A stretch of DNA of 64,000 nucleotides from an uncultured Lachnospiraceae bacterium (GTDB lineage: Bacteria; Bacillota; Clostridia; Lachnospirales; Lachnospiraceae): the NCBI GenBank assembly GCA_947630485.1, contig CANRHU010000002.1:41398-105397 (forward strand), written 5' to 3'. The notes under the pieces are model-generated. The model was not told the origin of the DNA. It worked only from the letters and a program-made list of their open reading frames with translations, and did not search any database. The translations under genes were made by a program, and so were the position numbers. Below are positions 58,855 to 64,000 of this stretch, one piece after another (within the stretch, counting starts at the first letter, position 1; the number at the start of each line of letters is the position of its first letter).

Positions 58855-60311
58855 ATGCGATTTGCGATTTGTGATGATAACCAGCTGTTCCTGAAAGATA
58901 TGCAGCGTCAGCTGAAAGGAGATGCCGATGGTAGGGGAAGTGGACGCTTTCTCGGATCTGGAGGCATTCTGGGAGGCGGTTGAATACAGAAAGCGTGCGC
59001 CGGCATCCTTTCCGCGTGGAAACGGAACGCGGCGCCGTATGATGCCGTGCTGATGGACATCGACTGGGGAAGCGCGGATACGGGGATGGATGTGGCAGAG
59101 AAGCTTTACCGGATCAGTCCTGAGACGAAGATTATCTATGTGACCGGCTATAACGAGCGTTTCTCCCAGCACATTTTCCTGCACCCGGCGAATTTGAGCG
59201 GATATTTGACCAAGCCGGTGGATCCGGCCCTCCTGGAAGTCAATCTGCAGAAGGTTTGCAGGACGCCGCATTCCGGCGAGCCCTCCCTTGTGCTTTACCC
59301 GCACGGACAGCCGATGGTGCTGCCGTTTCAGGATATCGTCTACGTCGAGAGCCGCAGGCATAACGTGATCATTTATACCGGGAAGGAAACGATCACCGTG
59401 TACGGAAAGCTGAGCTCTGTTTTGGAGCAGATGTCCGATGATTTCTTTCAGTGCCATAAAAGTTACGCGGTCAACATGGCGCAGGTGATGCCCTGCCGGC
59501 TTGGAAAGGTGAAGCTGATCCTGCCGACAGCGTTTGCTTTTTCGATGGCCGGATTTACCGCGCAGATTGAGACCTGGACGGTGGAACAGACCTTCATTTA
59601 TTTCGGGATGGCGGTTCCGTATACGATCTGCGTGTACGCAATCGCGGTGTCCGTCGCCCGTTCCGTTTCCCTGCGGAAATTTCAGGGATTCTATCTGGTA
59701 TATATGCTGTTTCCCTTAAGCCTTGTCCTGGTTTTCTATTTTTACATGTTCTCCGCGCACCGCGCCGTATGGGTGACGGGAACTGTCTGCGGGATTGCCG
59801 CGGACATTATCCTTCTGATCTATACCGTAAGCCAGGAGGAGAAGACAAGGCTTGAAGAGCAGCTGCGCGAGTCCAGGCATATGATGGAGCTGGAGCGGGC
59901 GCATTATCAGGCCGTGGAGTCCCGGCGCGAGGAGAAAGGCCATGCCTGTGAAGTGGCAGGCATCCGTCTGGAGTCGGAGCTGACGCTGCCGGGAGATCTG
60001 GCGGTGGAGCCCATTCATCTGTGCAGTATTTTCAGTAATCTTCTGGACAATGCAATCCGCGGCGCCGCGGGGGCGCAGGTGGAGGAGCCGGTGATCAGCC
60101 TGAAATCCCGAAACGAGGGAGATTACGTTTTTATCTGCGTTGTGAATCCGTCAGCGCCTCCCCGGAATTCTATAGAAAACCAGTAGCGGACGGGCATGGA
60201 TACGGAACGCGCATCCTGACGGATCTGGCGCAGAGGTATGGAGGCGGATACTGGAGCCGGTATGAGAATGGGATGTTCACAACGATGGTCTCGCTTCTGC
60301 GGGGAGTCTGA
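58855..60311 (+). pseudogene. Decayed LytTR regulator fused to a GHKL sensor kinase
   Basis: MRFAICDDNQLFLKDMQRQL begins a receiver domain, which is broken at about 58930-59035 by compensating frameshifts (in-frame stop at 58981) and resumes with VLMDIDWGSADTGMDVAEKL. A LytTR domain follows (DIVYVESRRHNVIIY, CHKSYAVNMAQV) but stops abruptly at LGKVKLILPT. The frame then continues into kinase membrane helices and a shortened ATP-binding domain (FSNLLDNAIRGAAG). The last motif, GHGYGTRILTDLAQRYGGGY, is in another frame up to 60311. A deletion has joined an adjacent regulator-kinase pair. An open stretch of 379 codons (59047-60186) remains in the middle. Confidence 0.78.
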
Positions 60312-60347
60312 GCAGGCGCTACCGGAAATAGAAACGGAGGATGATTT

Positions 60348-61265
60348 ATGGATATTGTATTATTGCTTTTTCGCCAGAACCTGGTGATGTTCATCTATCT
60401 TCTGATCGGTTATCTGATGTTTAAGAAGAAGCTTCTGACGGTGCAGGGCAGCGGGGAACTGGGAAAGCTGCTTTTGTATGTGATTACTCCGGTGGTTATA
60501 CTGAATTCCTACTCCAGGGATTTTACGCCCCAGATGTTTGCGGAGATTCTTTGGTCCTTCGCCGCGGCGATAGGGTCGCTTCTGCTCTCCATGGCGGTGA
60601 GCACGCTGGTATTTAAGAAGCGGTCCGCTATCTGCCTGTTCGGTTCCTCCTTTTCCAACGCCGGCTTTATCGGAATTCCGCTGGTACAGATGACGCTGGG
60701 CGAGGAGGCGGTGTTCTATGTGGTCTCTTACGTGGCGCTTCTGAATATCCTGCAGTGGACTTTTGGCGTCTATTCGATCACGAAGGACCCGGCGACGGTC
60801 AGCATAAAGCGGATTCTGACGAATCCGGTGGTTCTGGGTCTGGCCGTGGGATTGTTTTTATTCTTTCTGCCGATCCCGGTGCCGCAGATGCTGCGGGGGA
60901 TCATGAGTACGCTGTCCTCCATGAACGGCCCGATCGCCATGCTGGTGATCGGTTCCTATCTGGCCCAGATGCCGCTTCGGGAGCTGTTTACCAACGGGCT
61001 TACCTATCTGTGCTGTCTGATGCGGCTGCTCGTGATTCCGCTGCTGACAATCGTCCTGCTTACGCTGATTCCGGCAGAATACATGGCGATCCGTCTGGCG
61101 GTGCTGATCGTGGCTTCCGCGCCGGTGGGCGCCAACGTGGCGATCTTTGCCCAGCTCTTCCACAAGGACTATACCGGGGCTGTGCGCGATATCTGCCTCA
61201 GCACGGTGTTCAGCATTGCCAGCCTGCCGCTTGTCGTGGGCCTGGCGAATATGATGTGGCGGTAG
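60348..61265 (+). CDS. Auxin efflux carrier (AEC) family permease
   Basis: A 305-residue membrane protein with about ten helices. SFSNAGFIGIPLVQMTLGEE is the AEC hallmark in the first half, and ILTNPVVLGLAVGLFLFFLP with SAPVGANVAIFAQLF gives the second half. Bacterial members export or exchange organic acids such as malate. GGAGGA precedes the ATG. The decayed regulator-kinase immediately upstream might once have controlled it. Confidence 0.9.
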   Translation: MDIVLLLFRQNLVMFIYLLIGYLMFKKKLLTVQGSGELGKLLLYVITPVVILNSYSRDFTPQMFAEILWSFAAAIGSLLLSMAVSTLVFKKRSAICLFGSSFSNAGFIGIPLVQMTLGEEAVFYVVSYVALLNILQWTFGVYSITKDPATVSIKRILTNPVVLGLAVGLFLFFLPIPVPQMLRGIMSTLSSMNGPIAMLVIGSYLAQMPLRELFTNGLTYLCCLMRLLVIPLLTIVLLTLIPAEYMAIRLAVLIVASAPVGANVAIFAQLFHKDYTGAVRDICLSTVFSIASLPLVVGLANMMWR

Positions 61266-61292
61266 GATGGATGATAAGAGGATAAATGGGAT

Positions 61293-61369
61293 TGCCGCGT
61301 GCGGTGTGCGGTGACGACAGAGGATAGATGGCACGCGGCGGCAGAAGAACGATGAGATGCCGCGTGCGG
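61293..61369. repeat. GC-rich direct and inverted 12-mers ahead of ogt
   Basis: TGCCGCGTGCGG occurs at 61293-61304 and 61358-61369, and an inverted partner with GCACGCGGC lies at 61331-61339. The copies can pair into alternative hairpins in the 128-base gap before the ogt start. Function unknown. Confidence 0.4.
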
Positions 61370-61392
61370 CAGCAGATAGAGAGGCGGGACGA

Positions 61393-62040
61393 ATGATATA
61401 CGGAACCGTTTATGATTCTCCGGTGGGCCGTCTGACGCTGGCGTCAGACGGGGAGGCGCTTACCGGCCTCTGGATTGAGGGGCAGAAATATTATCTGGGC
61501 GGTCTTAAGGAGATGCCGCCGCGTCGGGATGACCTGCGGATATTTGCGCGCGCGAAGACCTGGCTTGACCGGTATTTTGCAGGCGGGAGACCGGAGCCCG
61601 CAGAGTTGTGTCTGCGTCCGGTAGGAAGTGATTTCCGGAAAATGATCTGGCGGTATCTGCTGGAGATTCCCTATGGGGAAGTGACGACCTATAAGGCGCT
61701 GGCAGAGCGCGCGGCCGGAGAACTGGCCTGGAAAGAGGCGTGCGAAGCCGCGGGATCGGAGAGCGGTTGTCTGACTGTGAGAGCGGCCCGAAAAGAGGCG
61801 TGCGAAGCCGCGGGATCAGGGGGCGGTTGTCTGGCCGCGGAGGCGGTCTGCGCGCCGCGGCGCAGGACGATGTCCGCCCAGGCGGTCGGCGGCGCGGTGG
61901 GACACAACCCGATTTCCATCATCATCCCGTGCCACAGGGTGGTCGGAAGCGACGGGAGCCTGACCGGCTACGCCGGGGGAATCGACGTTAAGAGAAGGCT
62001 TTTGGAGCTGGAGGGCGTAAAAGCCTACAGGAACTTATAG
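61393..62040 (+). CDS. ogt: Methylated-DNA--protein-cysteine methyltransferase with internal duplication
   Basis: A 215-residue Ogt-type repair protein that takes methyl groups from O6-methylguanine. IPYGEVTTYKALAERAA is the start of the DNA-binding domain, IPCHRVVGSDGSLTGYAGG carries the acceptor Cys, and AVGGAVGHNP the conserved Asn helix. Between them, where the family has a short turn, lies an insert of about 50 residues made of two similar units (KEACEAAGSESGCL, KEACEAAGSGGGCL). The reading frame is intact. It overlaps the convergent TSUP gene by 16 bases at the 3' end. Confidence 0.9.
   Translation: MIYGTVYDSPVGRLTLASDGEALTGLWIEGQKYYLGGLKEMPPRRDDLRIFARAKTWLDRYFAGGRPEPAELCLRPVGSDFRKMIWRYLLEIPYGEVTTYKALAERAAGELAWKEACEAAGSESGCLTVRAARKEACEAAGSGGGCLAAEAVCAPRRRTMSAQAVGGAVGHNPISIIIPCHRVVGSDGSLTGYAGGIDVKRRLLELEGVKAYRNL
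61732..61851 (+). repeat. Tandem duplication, 60-bp unit, inside ogt
   Basis: Two 60-bp units start at 61732 and 61792. The first 26 bases of each are identical, and GCGGTTGTCTG recurs at the same offset. The rest has diverged. Each unit adds 20 residues, so the frame is kept. Confidence 0.85.
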
Positions 62041-62810
62041 ATATTGTACAGATTGATCAGAATCATCAGCATCATCAGCCCGATGAACAGCTGATCCACC
62101 GTTTTTCCGTCAATCTTTTTATTTACGGATCTTCCGGCGATGCCGCCTAAGATGCCGCCGGCCACCATCAGGACAAGCATTTTAATTTCAAAGACCGGCA
62201 CCGAGCCGGTGACAATGGAGGAGATCAGGCTCGCGATCTGGGAGAAAAGAATGATATAAAGCGAATTCTCCGCCGCGGTTTTGGTATCCATGGAAAAGAA
62301 ATAGAAAAGCACGACCAGGTTGATCGGGCCGCCTCCGATTCCGAGGAAGGAGGAGAGGACGCCGAGAACAAGTCCGATCAGCACGCAGGCCGTCATGCTG
62401 GACACGGTGGTGGTTTTGATCCGGTCTTTCCGGATCGTATAGATCAGCGTTCCAAGAGTGACCACCAGAAGACAGGCCGCCTGCACCGCCCCTACCCGGT
62501 TGGCGTCCGCGCTCATGGATTTGATGACCTGGAACAGATATTTGCCGATGACGCCGCCGATTGCCGCGCCGACAGCCAGCGGAAAGCCGGTCTTCGGCTG
62601 GATCAGGGAACTGCCGCTTAACTTGGAGCGGAGTACCGAATAGGCAGTCATGGAAAGCACCGTGCATCCCGACAGAAAACTGATGGTGGAGACGTCCATG
62701 ATGCCGAAGGCGTCCAGAACCGGCTTGATGATGACGCCGCCGCCGATTCCGCAGATGGCGCCGACGATGGATGCGAAAAAGCAGATGGCGAAAACGAGTA
62801 TGATGATCAT
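62025..62810 (-). CDS. TSUP-family (TauE/SafE) permease
   Basis: A 261-residue membrane protein with about eight helices. The two related halves show the family patterns [17 protein letters not shown] and [20 protein letters not shown]. Members export or import sulfite, sulfonates or other small anions. The substrate is not evident from context. It is the only minus-strand gene in the last 40 kb and converges on ogt with a 16-base overlap. Confidence 0.92.
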   Translation of the reverse strand: MIIILVFAICFFASIVGAICGIGGGVIIKPVLDAFGIMDVSTISFLSGCTVLSMTAYSVLRSKLSGSSLIQPKTGFPLAVGAAIGGVIGKYLFQVIKSMSADANRVGAVQAACLLVVTLGTLIYTIRKDRIKTTTVSSMTACVLIGLVLGVLSSFLGIGGGPINLVVLFYFFSMDTKTAAENSLYIILFSQIASLISSIVTGSVPVFEIKMLVLMVAGGILGGIAGRSVNKKIDGKTVDQLFIGLMMLMILINLYNIYKFL

Positions 62811-62952
62811 GACTTGATTCCTTTCTCTTATGGAAGGGCTGTATCCGGCGCCGGGGGGCGCTCGGAAAGACCGTTGAGATGTGTACAGCTATATATCTTT
62901 ATTGTACCGCAGAATCGGCCGAAAGGAAAGTGTTTTTTCGTGGGTTTTGTGC

Positions 62953-62981
62953 TTGCAATCCCGCGGATTCCGTGCTATACT
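62953..62981 (+). promoter_or_regulatory. Sigma-A promoter of rpsB-tsf
   Basis: TTGCAA (62953-62958) and TATACT (62976-62981) with a 17-base spacer lie about 105 bases before the predicted rpsB start. Nothing else is evident in 62811-62950. Confidence 0.65.
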
Positions 62982-63002
62982 TGGAACGTTGACGAAAAAA
63001 CA

Positions 63003-63065
63003 CGTCTGCCGATCCCCAGGGCGGTGCCCGAGGACGGGTCCCGAAGGGAGCAGAAGACGCAGACG
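63003..63065 (+). promoter_or_regulatory. Structured rpsB leader
   Basis: CGTCTGC (63003-63009) pairs perfectly with GCAGACG (63059-63065), closing a 49-base G/C-rich interior with smaller hairpins (GGGC/GCCC at about 63019-63029). It ends 15 bases before the GGAGGT of rpsB. It may be the site of S2 autoregulation; this is inference. Confidence 0.45.
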
Positions 63066-63092
63066 GAAGAAAAACCAAACGGAGGTAGTATC

Positions 63093-63851
63093 ATGAGCGT
63101 TATTTCAATGAAGCAGCTGTTGGAAGCAGGCGTCCATTTCGGACATCAGACCAGAAGATGGAACCCGAAGATGGCCCCCTACATCTACACCGAGCGCAAC
63201 GGCATCTACATCATTGACCTGCAGAAGTCCGTAGGCAAGGTGGACGAGGCCTATAACGCGGTGGCGGAGATCGCCGCGAACGGAGGAACCATTCTCTTTG
63301 TAGGAACCAAAAAGCAGGCGCAGGACGCGATTCAGGTAGAGGCGCAGCGCTGCGGCATGTTCTATGTGAACGAGAGATGGCTGGGCGGCATGCTGACCAA
63401 TTTCAAGACCATCCAGTCCCGTATCGCCAGACTGAAGGAGATCGAGGTGATGTCCGAGGACGGAACCTTTGACGTACTCCCGAAGAAGGAAGTCATCAAG
63501 ATCCGTAAAGAGTGGGAGAAGCTGGAGAAGAACCTGGGCGGTATCAAGGAGATGAAGAGACTTCCTGACGCCATTTTCGTAGTTGATCCGAAGAAGGAGC
63601 GTATCTGCGTGCAGGAAGCCCATACGCTGGGAATTCCGCTGATCGGTATCTGCGATACCAACTGTGATCCCGAGGAGCTGGATTATGTGATCCCGGGCAA
63701 CGACGACGCGATCCGTGCCGTGAAGCTGATCGTTTCCAAGATGGCAGACGCTGTGGTCGAGGCCAACCAGGGCGCGGCGACCGCTGCGTATGACGAGGCG
63801 GCAGAGGCAGAGGCATATCAGGAGCAGGAAGCGGCTCCGGTTGAGGAGTAA
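63093..63851 (+). CDS. rpsB: 30S ribosomal protein S2
   Basis: A 252-residue S2 protein. [20 protein letters not shown] is the universal start, and [35 protein letters not shown] and [14 protein letters not shown] follow. The acidic C-terminal tail ([18 protein letters not shown]) is common in Firmicutes. GGAGGT lies 6 bases before the ATG; the frame is open further upstream but without a start signal. The tsf gene follows 39 bases later, the standard rpsB-tsf order. Confidence 0.98.
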   Translation: MSVISMKQLLEAGVHFGHQTRRWNPKMAPYIYTERNGIYIIDLQKSVGKVDEAYNAVAEIAANGGTILFVGTKKQAQDAIQVEAQRCGMFYVNERWLGGMLTNFKTIQSRIARLKEIEVMSEDGTFDVLPKKEVIKIRKEWEKLEKNLGGIKEMKRLPDAIFVVDPKKERICVQEAHTLGIPLIGICDTNCDPEELDYVIPGNDDAIRAVKLIVSKMADAVVEANQGAATAAYDEAAEAEAYQEQEAAPVEE

Positions 63852-63890
63852 TCATCGTAAGATCCGAATCAGAATGGAGGAATAGAAGAC

Positions 63891-64000
63891 ATGGCAGTAA
63901 CAGCAGCAATGGTAAAAGAGTTGAGAGAGATGACGGGCGCCGGCATGATGGACTGCAAGAAGGCCTTAAGCGCGACCGACGGAGATATGGACAAGGCCGT
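63891..64000 (+). CDS. tsf: Elongation factor Ts, 5' part only
   Basis: The first 36 codons run to the window edge. [20 protein letters not shown] is the N-terminal UBA-type domain of EF-Ts, which recycles EF-Tu from GDP to GTP. GGAGG lies upstream of the ATG and rpsB precedes it. Confidence 0.97.
   Translation, partial: MAVTAAMVKELREMTGAGMMDCKKALSATDGDMDKA

Noticed and set aside
1..64000. rRNA, tRNA, replication origin, phage or insertion sequence
   Set aside because: No conserved rRNA or tRNA sequence, DnaA-box cluster, transposase or integrase was seen on reading both strands; only relic fragments at 13.1-13.7 kb hint at a past mobile element.

Overview
The window looks like chromosome from a spore-forming Clostridia member, most likely a Lachnospiraceae with fairly high GC. 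The grounds are the spoIIGA-sigE pair, a Gram-positive Tad pilus operon with FHA, PP2C and Ser/Thr kinase genes, an ACGX-repeat peptide locus, ECF transport and AGGAGG-type ribosome binding sites. No rRNA, tRNA, CRISPR array or intact insertion sequence was seen.

Layout. 0-2.4 kb: a membrane protein cut by the window edge and an OmpR-type two-component pair, all on the minus strand. 2.7-7.0 kb: a tight minus-strand operon, read from its promoter as a Cys-rich ACGX-repeat precursor peptide, its radical SAM/SPASM enzyme, a nitroreductase-like flavoprotein, a PNPOx-ferredoxin protein, a zinc-type macrodomain and a class M sirtuin. A divergent HxlR regulator faces it. 7.7-8.4 kb: two small conserved proteins. 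8.6-10.4 kb: spoIIGA-sigE behind a Spo0A-type promoter with an over-long spacer. 10.6-13.1 kb: an MFS transporter and a MerR-methyltransferase fusion. 13.1-14.0 kb: an AT-rich scar with gene relics and a 29-residue holin-like toxin of type I toxin-antitoxin style. 14.2-17.2 kb: rfbA, rfbB and rfbD for dTDP-rhamnose, without rfbC.

17.4-38.4 kb is the most striking part. A Tad-type pilus operon (TadZ-like, TadA/CpaF, TadB, TadC, Flp pilin, prepilin peptidase, WG-repeat protein, two TadE-like pseudopilins and a 990-residue TadG-like protein) runs directly into an FHA protein, a PP2C phosphatase, a small membrane protein and a transmembrane Ser/Thr kinase with an outer beta-propeller. A 1260-residue choline-binding-type surface protein follows under its own promoter. 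That promoter and the pilus promoter share the same dyad operator at the same distance from the -35 box and a second half-site inside the spacer. A divergent XRE-family gene is the obvious candidate regulator. I read this as one phospho-signalling-controlled surface-appendage regulon.

38.5-46.6 kb: a MATE transporter, then two SAM hydroxide adenosyltransferase (DUF62) paralogs flanking an ECF transporter and an M20 dipeptidase. 46.7-57.1 kb: a ten-gene Mrp-type cation/proton antiporter operon with four large antiporter-like subunits, a fused MbhE-MrpB-like subunit and an odd GGADGPT motif in the last subunit. 57.1-64 kb: an alpha/beta hydrolase, a decayed acyl-CoA synthetase, a decayed LytTR regulator fused to a GHKL kinase, an AEC permease, an Ogt with an in-frame tandem duplication, a TSUP permease, rpsB with a structured leader, and the start of tsf.
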